Of a stretch of DNA of 64,000 nt, positions 44,386 to 52,770 are shown in pieces. Under the pieces are notes generated by a model. The model searched no databases and was not told the origin of the DNA. It worked only from the letters and a program-made list of their open reading frames with translations. The translations under genes and the position numbers were made by a program. Source of the DNA: Dokdonella sp. GTDB lineage: Bacteria; Pseudomonadota; Gammaproteobacteria; Xanthomonadales; Rhodanobacteraceae. The stretch lies in assembly GCF_019634845.1 (NCBI RefSeq), contig NZ_JAHCAQ010000010.1, positions 62,001 through 126,000 on the forward strand. The letters are read 5' to 3'. Within the stretch, counting starts at the first letter, position 1, and every line of letters begins with the position of its first letter.

Positions 44386-46768
44386 TGGTGGGTTCCTGCT
44401 TGATCGTGGTGGATTCGTGCAGCGGATGTGTCTGCACCTGACCTGCGGGTTGCGTCGACTCCGCCGCCGGTGTGGCGGCCCGTGCGCGCAGCGGACGCAG
44501 TGATTCGAATTGCTTGATGTAGTCGGCCGTGACCTGGCGTGCCTCGTCGCTGTTGTTGATCACGCGCGGCGTGATGAGCACGATGAGCTCGGTGCGGTCG
44601 CTGCTGTTCTTGGTCGAGCCGAACAGGTTGCGCAACACCGGCACCTTGCCCAGCACGGGCACGCTGCTGTTGCTGTCCTGCTTGATTTCCTTGATGAGGC
44701 CACCGAGCAGCAGCGTCTGTCCACTCTGCACCGCAACCGAGGTCTGGATCTGTCGCTGTGCAATCGGCGGATTACCACTGCTCGTGGCAGCCGCGCCGGG
44801 CGTGCTGACCTCCTGCTGGATGTCGAGGTAGACGAGTCCGCCGGGATTGACGCGCGGCATCACGTTGAGCGTGACACCGGTGCTCAGATACTGCACCGAG
44901 CCAGTCATGCCGCCATAGTAATTGTTCGACGTGCTGGTGCCCGTGCCACTGTTGACGCCACTGATGGCGCCCAGCCCATTGTAGTAGGTCTGCACGACTG
45001 GAATCTGATCGCCCACCGTGAGCGAGGCTTCCTGGTTGTTGTTGACCACGAGCGATGGCGCCGACAAGGTCTTGGCGACACCATCGGACTCCAGCGCACT
45101 GATCGCGACCTGGAACTTGCTGTTGAGGAACGAGTAGAAGAAGCTGGCCGAGGTTGGTCCCGGACCCTTCGCGCCCGCCGTGCTGCCGCGACGATGGTAC
45201 TGATTGGGGTACTGATACTCACTGCGGTCGCTGTCGTACACGCCCGGTGCCGTCATCAGGTTGCCGAGCCACCATTGCACGCCGTACTGGAGATCCCCGT
45301 GCAGCGTCACCTCGAGGATGCGTGCCTCGATCTGGACCTGCAGCGGCGGCGTATCCAGGCGCCGGATCGCGGCCTGCATCTGCTCCCACTCGAAGGGCTG
45401 CGCCATCACCATGATCTGGTTGTTTTCCTCGATGGCCGAGATGCGGATATCCGACTCGCGCTTGCCGCTGCCGGTGGCGGCTGGTGCACCGGCAGTCGCG
45501 CCTGCCGCCGGCGCCGCCGGCGCGACCTTTTCCTGATTGGATTGCGGCCGCAGCGAGCTGCCGTAACTCATGCCACCGCCGATGCCACCGCCCGCTCCAC
45601 CGCGACTGTTGAGCGAGGTCGAGCGCAGGCCCGGTCCCACGCGACCCGACGTGCTGCTGCGATGCGTGCCGCCGCTGGTGCCCAGGAAGATCTGGCTCAG
45701 ATAGTCGGCCAGGTCCGGCGCCTTGAGGTTCTTGACGTTGTAGACGTACAGCTGCACCGCGTTCTCGGCGCTGCCACGATCGAGTCGGTACAACCACTCC
45801 TCGGCCTGCTTGAGGTACTCCGGCTGCGGAGTGATGACGATCATCGAGTTGGTTTCCTCGATGGGCATGAAGCGGAACATGCCGGCCAGCGGCGACTCGC
45901 CCTCGGTACCGAACAGCTTCTGCAGGTCGGGCATGAGCTTGGTCACGTCGACGTGCTGCATGTTGTAGACACCGATCGACATGCCGCGCAGCCAGTCGAC
46001 GTCGAAGGTGTCGATCGTGCGCTGATAGTTCTCCAGCTCCGATGGCGTGCCGGCCAGCACCAGCAGGCTGCGGTTGGGATCGATCTGCACGAATGCGTCG
46101 GCCTTGGCGTAGGGCTTGAGCAGCTTGGCCATCTCGACCGGCGAGATGTAGCGCAGCGGAAAGATGCGCAGGCCGTAGCCGGGCTGCTGGCTGGAGCCGA
46201 GCTGCGGCGTCAGCTTGCCGGGAATGGCATCGCGCGCAGCCAGCACGGTGTAGCGGTTGCCCTCGCGCACGAGCGCATTGCCAGTCCACGACAGGAGCAT
46301 CTCCAGCACCGGCATCGCGTCCTCGCGGCGGATCGGCCGCGAGGTCGAATAGGTGACGTTGCCACCCACGTTCGGCGCAATCGTGTAGTTCTCCTGCAGC
46401 ATGTCGCCGAGGATCGCCTTGACGACGGCCTGGATCGGCTGGTTCTCGAAATTGAACGTGACCTGGCCTTCGCCGCCGCTTGCGCGCGGCACCGGCTGGG
46501 TCTTGAAGAACTTGCCGGTACCGAGCTCGATCTCGGGCTTGGGTGGCGGCCGGTCCGCCTTCGCCTCGGGACTGATCGCAATGCCCTGCACCGTCTCGTC
46601 ACTGACGGGTGCCGGCGTTGTTTCCAGGATGGTGTCGGCGGTCAGCACGTCGGCATGGCTCGTGTCGGCGCGGGTGGCAGCCGGCGGCGTGCATCCGGCC
46701 AGCAGCACAAGGCCGAGGCTGAGCAGCAGGACTGAGAGTCTGGATCGCACTTGATGGGCTCCCTTCAC
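44375..46768 (-). CDS. gspD: type II secretion outer-membrane secretin GspD (XpsD type)
   Basis: 797-residue secretin that forms the outer-membrane pore. It has its own lipoprotein signal (lipobox LLAGC), as known for Xanthomonas XpsD. N0-N3 ring domains run from about residue 105 to 470 (VTFNFENQPIQAVVKAILGDML; NRSLLVLAGTPSELENYQRTI). The long Gly/Ser- and Ala-rich insert near 385-450 lies in N3. The secretin core follows (VAKTLSAPSLVVNNNQEASLTVGDQIP; LLLGGLIKE; VPVLGKVPVLRNLFGS). The last 60 residues are a free Thr/Pro/Gln tail. It overlaps xpsN by 4 bases. Confidence 0.97.
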   Translation of the reverse strand: MKGAHQVRSRLSVLLLSLGLVLLAGCTPPAATRADTSHADVLTADTILETTPAPVSDETVQGIAISPEAKADRPPPKPEIELGTGKFFKTQPVPRASGGEGQVTFNFENQPIQAVVKAILGDMLQENYTIAPNVGGNVTYSTSRPIRREDAMPVLEMLLSWTGNALVREGNRYTVLAARDAIPGKLTPQLGSSQQPGYGLRIFPLRYISPVEMAKLLKPYAKADAFVQIDPNRSLLVLAGTPSELENYQRTIDTFDVDWLRGMSIGVYNMQHVDVTKLMPDLQKLFGTEGESPLAGMFRFMPIEETNSMIVITPQPEYLKQAEEWLYRLDRGSAENAVQLYVYNVKNLKAPDLADYLSQIFLGTSGGTHRSSTSGRVGPGLRSTSLNSRGGAGGGIGGGMSYGSSLRPQSNQEKVAPAAPAAGATAGAPAATGSGKRESDIRISAIEENNQIMVMAQPFEWEQMQAAIRRLDTPPLQVQIEARILEVTLHGDLQYGVQWWLGNLMTAPGVYDSDRSEYQYPNQYHRRGSTAGAKGPGPTSASFFYSFLNSKFQVAISALESDGVAKTLSAPSLVVNNNQEASLTVGDQIPVVQTYYNGLGAISGVNSGTGTSTSNNYYGGMTGSVQYLSTGVTLNVMPRVNPGGLVYLDIQQEVSTPGAAATSSGNPPIAQRQIQTSVAVQSGQTLLLGGLIKEIKQDSNSSVPVLGKVPVLRNLFGSTKNSSDRTELIVLITPRVINNSDEARQVTADYIKQFESLRPLRARAATPAAESTQPAGQVQTHPLHESTTIKQEPTSDQ

Positions 46769-47475
46769 TTCTTGTCAGGCGCCGGCGGCGCCGGTTCCTT
46801 GCGATTGCGTTCGGCTTCCTCGCGCATCTGGCGCCGCCGCTCCTCGATGCGTTTGGCCAGATCGTCGGTACCCGCCTCGCCGCCCTTGGTCTGCGGCATG
46901 CTAAGCGGAGCGCGTGGCGGCGCCGCCCTGGGCCCACCTGCCGGTCCGGCCGGTGCGCCACCGGCGGTTTCGAGCTCGACCTCGGTGGTTTCGGCCGCGG
47001 CGCTGCGGAACACCGCCACCCGCGGCTTGAGCTCGACCAGCGTCCATGCCGCCTGGTCGCCTTCCAGCGGCATTCCGACCTTGAGACTGATCGGCTGGTT
47101 CCGCGTCCGGTCGAGCAACATGGCCACGCGCACGTGGTTGATCTCGTCGATGATCACGCCGGTCAGCTGCACGTTCAGCGGATTGACCGGCGGCGCGCCG
47201 GCGTCGGCGTCGGCCAGGGCGTCGATCGGCGACGGCTGGCGATCCTCGTTGAACAGCGGGTGTGCGTCGATCGCCGTGTAGGTGCCGGGCGCCGGCATTT
47301 GCGGCGTGTGCTGGTCGATCGTGGGCAGCGCGTGCGCATCCTCGCCGTCGCGCGGCTGCGTATCCCAGCGGTAACCACGGCCGAAGCCGGCGTACTGCAC
47401 CACGAGCAGCAGCAACAGCACGCCACAGGTCGCGGCGAGGATCCGGGTAGTCAGGCGGGCGGCGCGCACGTTCAT
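46765..47475 (-). CDS. xpsN: type II secretion inner-membrane protein XpsN (GspC-like)
   Basis: 236-residue protein from ATG 47475; the longer frame overlaps gspM and is not used. One transmembrane helix (TTRILAATCGVLLLLLVVQYAGF, about residues 9-31) precedes a periplasmic homology-region domain (VQLTGVIIDEINHVRVAMLLDR...SLKVGMPLEGDQAAWTLVELKPRVAVFRS, about 105-165). A Pro/Ala linker and a charged C-terminal helix (LAKRIEERRRQMREEAERNRK) follow. In Xanthomonas the equivalent XpsN replaces GspC and bridges the LM platform to the secretin. Its place between gspM and gspD fits this. Confidence 0.9.
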   Translation of the reverse strand: MNVRAARLTTRILAATCGVLLLLLVVQYAGFGRGYRWDTQPRDGEDAHALPTIDQHTPQMPAPGTYTAIDAHPLFNEDRQPSPIDALADADAGAPPVNPLNVQLTGVIIDEINHVRVAMLLDRTRNQPISLKVGMPLEGDQAAWTLVELKPRVAVFRSAAAETTEVELETAGGAPAGPAGGPRAAPPRAPLSMPQTKGGEAGTDDLAKRIEERRRQMREEAERNRKEPAPPAPDKK

Positions 47476-48080
47476 TTGGTCTTGCCCGGCTGGCGCAGGT
47501 AGCCCGAAAGGTTGAAACGCACGTCGAGCGGAATCGTCGCCACCTTGGCGCCGGGCGGCCGGTAGGTCTGCTGCTTGTAGATCATCACCTGGTCGACGAA
47601 CAGATACGGCTTGCCGCTCTCCAGGTCCTGCAGGATCGCCGCCAACGGTTCCAGGTCGCACTTGAGCCGCGCCTGCACCGTGACCCGCAGGTACACCTCA
47701 TCCTGCGTCCCCGCGTAGCTCTGCGTGCCGTTGTTCTGGCAGCGTGCATCGTTCTTCACATGATCGGTCATCGCCTGCTTGAGGCGCTGGATCAAGGCCG
47801 CTTCGGCGGCATTGCGATCGACCTCGGCCATGAAGGCGGGGTTGCCCTGTTCATAGGCTTTGACCTCGCCCAGGCGATGCTCGATGTCAGGTTGCTGCTC
47901 GATGATGCGGCTGTACTTGAGCTGTTGGTCGCGCAGATCCTGCATGTCGCTCGCGAACTGCAGCTGTGGCGCCACGAACCACCAGTGCACGCCGACCAGA
48001 TAGACCAGCAACAGCACGATGAGCAGCAGCACCACGGCCAGCAGGCGACCGTCCTTGGGCTGGAACCTACTTGCCGCCAT
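47472..48080 (-). CDS. gspM: type II secretion inner-membrane protein GspM
   Basis: 202-residue bitopic protein from ATG 48080, preceded by AAGGAGG. A short basic N-terminus and one transmembrane helix (LLAVVLLLIVLLLVYLVGVHW, about 13-33) are followed by a coiled coil (DMQDLRDQQLKYSRIIEQQP) and a ferredoxin-like periplasmic domain with VYLRVTVQARLKCDLEPLAAILQDLESGKPYLFVDQV, matching GspM/PilO style. It overlaps the likely true gspL end by 14 bases and xpsN by 4. It works with GspL as the inner platform of the secreton. Confidence 0.93.
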   Translation of the reverse strand: MAASRFQPKDGRLLAVVLLLIVLLLVYLVGVHWWFVAPQLQFASDMQDLRDQQLKYSRIIEQQPDIEHRLGEVKAYEQGNPAFMAEVDRNAAEAALIQRLKQAMTDHVKNDARCQNNGTQSYAGTQDEVYLRVTVQARLKCDLEPLAAILQDLESGKPYLFVDQVMIYKQQTYRPPGAKVATIPLDVRFNLSGYLRQPGKTK

Positions 48081-49351
48081 GGCTGGCCTCCTTGCTGCCG
48101 GCGGGTGCCAGCGCGGCCGGCTGCCGGCCGGCGCGCCTGCCGCCGACGCGGTCGGCCTGGCGCCGCGCCGGCCGGCGTCGCTGCGGCCGGCGCCGCGGGG
48201 GCGGTCGCGGCAGCGCCCGTCGTGGGTTGCGGATTGCACTCCTTCAACTCGGCGTTGATCTGGAACCGCTCCTTGCCCGTGCGCGGGTCGGGTTGCACCT
48301 GGCCCTGGAATCCCGGATTGCCCAGGCAGGGCGACGCAGCGAGCAGCGCAATGAGCTTGGCCGCCTCGGTGGCCTGGCCCTGCAACTGCACCTGGTTGTT
48401 CTCGATCTGCAGGCGTTCCAGATAGGTGTCGAGCGGCACGCGCTCGGTGATGTCATTGATGAGCGCCACGATGGTCGGACCGGTGCGCTTGCGGTCGACC
48501 AGGAAGTTGGCGCCGGAAATCGAATCGGTCAGCGTCTGCCTGAGCGCAGCGACCTGCTTGGCCTGCTTGGCCGCGGCATCGACCTCGACGCGCATCGCGT
48601 CGAGCGCGGCTGCGCGGTTGGCCAGCGACTCGTCCATGTTGAACACGAGCAGCAACAGCGCCGCAGCGGCCAGGCCGATGTTGAGCGGCAGGCGCCAGTC
48701 GCGCCGCCGCGCGCGCCGTTCGGCCGGCAGCAGGTTGACGTGCCGGCGCGCGGCACCGGCCGCCCCCGTCCACGCGTCCACGCCATCGAGCTGCGCCACC
48801 ACACCCGGCAGCGCCGCCAGTTCGGCGTCCAGTTGCGCACGCGGCATCAGCACCAGTTCGACGCGCACGTTGCGGCCGGCGGCATCCTCGCCCAGCACGC
48901 GGCTGTCGAAATAGACCTGATCGGCCTTGAATGGCGTCTGCCGATCCATCTCGAAGCCGAGCACCTGCGACAGGTTGTCGGCGGCAGCCAGCGGCAGGTT
49001 GAGGACGCGCGTCAGCGCACGCTCGCCGGGGATGCACAGGACCGTGCGCAGGTTGGGATCCTCGATGCGCTCGCGCAACTCGCGGAACTGCGCCGCCTGC
49101 GCTTCGACCGGCTCGCCGCGCCCGATGCGGCCGTACTCTTCGATCTGCTCGCCGCGCTCGCGCCATACCACCAGCGCCTCCGGCTGCAGAGCGACCAGCA
49201 GCGATTCCGAGCGCTCGCCAATCAGCGTCTGCCAGCGTGGTGGCAGGCACGCCAACAGCTCACGCCCCCACCACGCGAAGAAACGTGGCAGCGGCGTCTT
49301 GGCCAGGCGCGCGCGGGCGCGCGCGATCAGTCGGTCGACAGTCGGATTCAC
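48067..49351 (-). CDS. gspL: type II secretion protein GspL, apparent frameshift near the 3' end
   Basis: GspL anchors the GspE ATPase to the membrane. Residues 1-230 form the cytoplasmic actin-like domain (LVALQPEALVVWRERG; VLCIPGERALTRVLNLP; NLSQVLGFEMDRQTPFKADQVYF). A transmembrane helix lies at about 232-250 and a periplasmic domain with coiled coil (AAKQAKQVAALRQTL) follows to about 390. Read straight, the frame runs on to 47792, through 289 bases of gspM, as an Arg/Cys/Ser-rich tail. A one-base shift in the Ala/Pro-rich GC stretch near 48120-48190 gives instead an end PALAPAGSKEASHGGK with a stop at 48067-48069, overlapping gspM by 14 bases. I use that end. Sequencing error or a real mutation are both possible. 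Confidence 0.87.
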
Positions 49352-49356
49352 GGCTT

Positions 49357-50277
49357 TCAGGAAGTTTCCCCGTCACGCCAGCGCAGGATCACGAACGGCC
49401 GGCCGGCCGCGTTGACCCCACCCATGCGGATGGTGGCATCCAAGGTCGTGCTGGCCCCATTGGGGAGCGTCGCACGGGACTGGACACTATACGTGACGCC
49501 CCCGCCGCCCGCCACGGCGCCGATCGAAACCCCGCACAGCGGCTCGCCGGGCGGCGGCGTGTCGCCCGGCTGGATGGCCTGGCGCTGCGCAATGATTTGC
49601 CGGGCGCAGTCGGCGGTCATGTCTGGCAGGGCCTCGAGCGCTTCGAGCGGGGCGTACTGGGCATTGGGCGTACCTTGCGCGCTGAACACGGTCAGAGCGG
49701 GTTCGACCTGGGTGAACAGCTCGTAGTTCATCCCCAGCACCTGTTGCAGCTCGGAGACGGTCGTGAATGGCGCATTGGCGGGCCCATAGGACAAGCCGGC
49801 CGCCTTGTAGTCGCCCTCCTCGGCGCCGTCGAGCGAGGTTTCGTCGTCGCCGTCCACCCAGTCGCGGATCGCGGCCGCCAGCGCCTCGGCTTTTTCCTCG
49901 GTCACCCCGCGCGCCATGAACAGGTTCTTGAGGGTGGCCGGATCGGCGCTGTTGAGGTTGATCTTGCCCGAATCGTCGGTGATGCGGACCTCGACGTCGG
50001 CATTGCCGAAGCCGAAACTGTAGGGCCGCCCGTCGCCGACCCAGCGCAACAGCGGATCGGCCTTGCGCAATTCGTACACGGCGAGATTGAGGCCAGCCTC
50101 GGCTGCGTAGCGCGCCTGGGTGGTATCGAACATGTGCCGCGCCTGCAGGTTCTCGGTGCGGGCGATCAACGAGAAACTGCCGAGCAGGATCGTCAGCATG
50201 GCCACGACCCACAGCACGAGCACGAAGGCCAGACCGCGCTGACGGGACCGCACACCGTGGGCGAACGCGCGCTTCAT
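49357..50277 (-). CDS. gspK: type II secretion minor pseudopilin GspK
   Basis: 306-residue minor pseudopilin from ATG 50277, much longer than the others as usual for GspK. The prepilin leader is RSRQRGLAFVLVLWVVAMLTILLGSF with cleavage after Gly. The large alpha domain follows with the family motif DDSGKINLNSADPATLKNLF (about residues 105-124), then VTEEKAEALAAAIRDWVDGDDE, and a Cys pair late in the protein. It caps the pseudopilus tip with GspI and GspJ. It overlaps gspJ by 4 bases and lies 5 bases before gspL. Confidence 0.95.
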   Translation of the reverse strand: MKRAFAHGVRSRQRGLAFVLVLWVVAMLTILLGSFSLIARTENLQARHMFDTTQARYAAEAGLNLAVYELRKADPLLRWVGDGRPYSFGFGNADVEVRITDDSGKINLNSADPATLKNLFMARGVTEEKAEALAAAIRDWVDGDDETSLDGAEEGDYKAAGLSYGPANAPFTTVSELQQVLGMNYELFTQVEPALTVFSAQGTPNAQYAPLEALEALPDMTADCARQIIAQRQAIQPGDTPPPGEPLCGVSIGAVAGGGGVTYSVQSRATLPNGASTTLDATIRMGGVNAAGRPFVILRWRDGETS

Positions 50278-51029
50278 TCCTTCCTCGCATTGGGTTGGGC
50301 GCGTGGATTGGGGCGTGGTCGCTGCGGCCCTCCATCCAGCTGCATGCCAGGCATGTTGCGCGTCCCGAACGGCATCTGCTGGCGCACCGCACCCGCATCG
50401 AGCATGAGCGGGATCTCCATGTCCGGGAACTCGACCTGCGCCTCGGGCAGCATGCGCAGGCTGATGCGCACCATCACCGGCGTCACCGCCGCGTCGTCCC
50501 ACTGGTCGGACCAGTCGGTGAGTTCGCCATTCTCGTCGATGCGGCGGAACTCGAAGCGGCCATCGGCGATCTGGTCGAGCAGAACCGCGGGCTCGATGTC
50601 GCCGCCCTGCAGGCTCTCGTCGTAGCCATTGAGCATCTGCGCGGTGAACACGAGCTGCCGGCCGCCACGGCGGTTGCCGATCAGGCTCAACGTCTGCACG
50701 TAAGGCCCGCCCTTGGACAGATAACCCGGCATCGGCGCCACGAAGCGCATGAAATCGCGCTTGCCGTCGAAGACGAAATTGGCGCCGGTATTGTCGTCGC
50801 GACCAAACGCCAGCGGCAGGATGCGGCTGATCTGCCGCCGCACGAATTCCTGCGCCACGCGCACGCGACTGGTGCGGTCAATGGCCAATTCGCCCGAATG
50901 CATCGCGTGCACGGCCGTGCGCACGGCGCCGACCGTACCCGCCAGCAACAGGGCCAGCAACAGCAGGGCCAGCATCACCTCGAGCAGGGTGAAACCGGTT
51001 GCCGCAGGTCGCATCGGCCGCTGGTTCAT
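50274..51029 (-). CDS. gspJ: type II secretion minor pseudopilin GspJ
   Basis: 251-residue minor pseudopilin. The leader MNQRPMRPAATG precedes the methylated N-terminus FTLLEVMLALLLLALLLAG with the required Glu5. The globular part has RVAQEFVRRQISRILPLAFG, GRQLVFTAQM and DQIADGRFEFRRID, GspJ-like strands. The C-terminal Arg/Pro/Gln tail (QRPRPNPRAQPNARKE) is longer than usual. It overlaps gspI and gspK by 4 bases each. Confidence 0.94.
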   Translation of the reverse strand: MNQRPMRPAATGFTLLEVMLALLLLALLLAGTVGAVRTAVHAMHSGELAIDRTSRVRVAQEFVRRQISRILPLAFGRDDNTGANFVFDGKRDFMRFVAPMPGYLSKGGPYVQTLSLIGNRRGGRQLVFTAQMLNGYDESLQGGDIEPAVLLDQIADGRFEFRRIDENGELTDWSDQWDDAAVTPVMVRISLRMLPEAQVEFPDMEIPLMLDAGAVRQQMPFGTRNMPGMQLDGGPQRPRPNPRAQPNARKE

Positions 51030-51616
51030 CGCGGTCTCCGGCGCATCGGGTCAGCCATGTTGAGGCCGACGCCCGGCATGCCATTGGCGGCCTGCTCGGG
51101 GTTGACCGCGCGCAGGGTGCTGAAGTGCGCGCTGCGCGGCGTGCCGCCATGGCGTCCGCCCCAGGACACGACGAGGTCGACCTCATACAGGTCGAACGGC
51201 GCGTCCTGCGGCCCGCCCATGCCATTGGCCATCGCCTGCGCCGCTGCATTGCGCGACTGGTTCTGCGCCTGCGCCAACTGCTGCGCATTGGCCGCCACCA
51301 GTTGCGGCGGCGGCTCGACGGCCGCCGCATCGATCTTGTGGATATCCAGGTCCCAGTTGTAGGTGTCATCGAAGCGACCGCTGGTATGGCCCTCTTCCAC
51401 CGGAATGCCGACGCCCACGATGTCGAGCCTGCTCTGCGCCCACAACGCAGCCATCGTGTAGTCCGCCGACATGCGCGTGTTGCGCATCGCCGCGGTGAGC
51501 ACCGACATCAGCACGCCGATGGCGATCGCGAACACGAGAAATGCCGCGACCATCTCGATCAGGCTGAAGCCGCGCATCGAGCGACGGCGGGCGAAGGCTG
51601 GCGAAGATTGTTTCAT
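51026..51616 (-). CDS. gspI: type II secretion minor pseudopilin GspI
   Basis: 196-residue minor pseudopilin. The leader KQSSPAFARRRSMRG ends before FSLIEMVAAFLVFAIAIGVL, with Gly-1 and Glu5 as needed by prepilin peptidase. The body is longer than the usual 120-130 residues because of an Ala/Gln-rich insert near residues 105-130 (VAANAQQLAQAQNQSRNAAA). It starts 43 bases after gspH and overlaps gspJ by 4 bases. The prepilin peptidase itself is not in this window. Confidence 0.93.
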   Translation of the reverse strand: MKQSSPAFARRRSMRGFSLIEMVAAFLVFAIAIGVLMSVLTAAMRNTRMSADYTMAALWAQSRLDIVGVGIPVEEGHTSGRFDDTYNWDLDIHKIDAAAVEPPPQLVAANAQQLAQAQNQSRNAAAQAMANGMGGPQDAPFDLYEVDLVVSWGGRHGGTPRSAHFSTLRAVNPEQAANGMPGVGLNMADPMRRRPR

Positions 51617-51659
51617 GGACGGATGGACAGCGCGGCCGGCGGCGAGTTCGCCGCCGCGC

Positions 51660-52217
51660 CTACTCGCCGCGTTCGTTGAGCTCGATGTCGCCGGTCAACC
51701 AGGCGACGTTGATGCGCCACTCGCGCTGGCCTTGCAGCACCGCGATGTGGCCGCCAGTGGAACTGCCGTCGGGAAAGAAGCGGATGCCGCCGCTGTTGGC
51801 ACCGGTCTGCTCGATTTCGGCCGTGGTCAGGCGCAGGTTCATGCCCTCGGGCAGCTTGACCGCAGCCTTGCCCGGCGCGGCGTAGGAGTTGTCGTCGAGG
51901 TCGAGCACGAGCGCCTGCGACTTGCCCTTGACGATCGCCTGGCCGCGCGTGTAGCGCAACGCCGCCACCAGATCGCGGCTCGCGGCGCGGATCTTGGCCG
52001 CGCGCAGGCTCTTGGAAAACGATACCGACACGATCGTCATCGCGATCGCGATGAGCAGGATCACCGCCATCAGCTCGATGAGGGTGAAGCCCCGCGCGCT
52101 GCGCGCAGCCAGCCGTGATGGGCGATGGGTGATGGGCGATTCGAAAGCACCGCGACGCGACAGAGCCGTCTGCTCCGCCGAGTCGCGCATCACGAATGAC
52201 CCACCACCACTTCTCAT
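51660..52217 (-). CDS. gspH: type II secretion minor pseudopilin GspH with an unusually long leader
   Basis: 185-residue minor pseudopilin. The start ATG 52217 overlaps the gspG stop in ATGA, as elsewhere in this operon. The methylation site is ARG|FTLIELMAVILLIAIAMTIV, so the leader is about 43 residues instead of the usual 6-25. The extra leader (AFESPITHRPSRL) is encoded by a repeat element at 52114-52200. No ATG or GTG lies closer to the cleavage site except at 52190. The rest (RAASRDLVAALRYTRGQAIV; GIRFFPDGSSTGGHI) is normal GspH. Confidence 0.93.
   Translation of the reverse strand: MRSGGGSFVMRDSAEQTALSRRGAFESPITHRPSRLAARSARGFTLIELMAVILLIAIAMTIVSVSFSKSLRAAKIRAASRDLVAALRYTRGQAIVKGKSQALVLDLDDNSYAAPGKAAVKLPEGMNLRLTTAEIEQTGANSGGIRFFPDGSSTGGHIAVLQGQREWRINVAWLTGDIELNERGE
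52114..52200. repeat. GATTCG/GATGGGTGAT-type repeat inside the gspH leader
   Basis: The plus strand shows gtgatgggcgatgggtgat and gggcgattcg on one side and atcacgaatga on the other. The latter 11 bases also occur in the element at 56640-56753. Short intergenic sequences of this kind are scattered in xanthomonad genomes, as I recall. Here one lies within coding sequence, kept in frame. Confidence 0.55.
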
Positions 52218-52645
52218 TGCCAGTTGCCGTAGTCGGCGTTGACGCCGTCGCCACCGGCCTGGCCATCCTTGCCAAGGAAGGTGATGTCGAAATCACCGTG
52301 TTCGCCGGGCGCCTTGTACTGGAAGGCATGGCCAAACGGATCCTTCAGATCCGACTCCTTCGCATACGGCCCCTGCCAGTTGCGCGCATTGCCGGGCTTG
52401 GTGATGAGATCCTCCAGACGCGCGGGCGGCGAGCCGTTGTCGAGCGCATAGGCATCGATATCGCCGGCGAGGCGACCGACCGCAGCCTTGCCGGCGCCCC
52501 ACTTGCCCTTGTCGACGTTCTTGCCGACCTGCTGCACGACGATGCCGGCGACGATGCCAATCAGCACGATCACCGCCAGCATTTCGATGAGACTGAAGCC
52601 GGCCGCGCGCGGCCGACGACGGATGTTGCCTGGGGACTTGTTCAT
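52214..52645 (-). CDS. gspG: type II secretion major pseudopilin GspG
   Basis: 143-residue major pseudopilin from ATG 52645. The leader NKSPGNIRRRPRAAG precedes FSLIEMLAVIVLIGIVAGIV with Glu5. The C-terminal part has the GspG marks LDNGSPPARLEDLITKPGNARNWQGPYAKESDLKDPFGH and the calcium-loop region near the end (GGDGVNADYGNWQ). Length matches the family. A 125-bp spacer separates it from gspF, so it may have an extra internal promoter, as the most abundant subunit; I do not see a clear one. Confidence 0.97.
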   Translation of the reverse strand: MNKSPGNIRRRPRAAGFSLIEMLAVIVLIGIVAGIVVQQVGKNVDKGKWGAGKAAVGRLAGDIDAYALDNGSPPARLEDLITKPGNARNWQGPYAKESDLKDPFGHAFQYKAPGEHGDFDITFLGKDGQAGGDGVNADYGNWQ

Positions 52646-52770
52646 GCTCGATCGCTTCCTCTGGTCCTGGTGGTTCCACTGCACGCTTGCCGCACCACGC
52701 GACAAGCCCTCGTCTGTTGCCGCTTCACGCGCGGTGGCGCGCGGCAGCCATCGCGCGGCCCGGCCGCCCA

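Noticed and set aside
47792-48066. GspL tail reading through gspM
   Set aside because: Cys/Ser/Arg-rich composition and overlap with a well-supported gspM; better explained by a frameshift.
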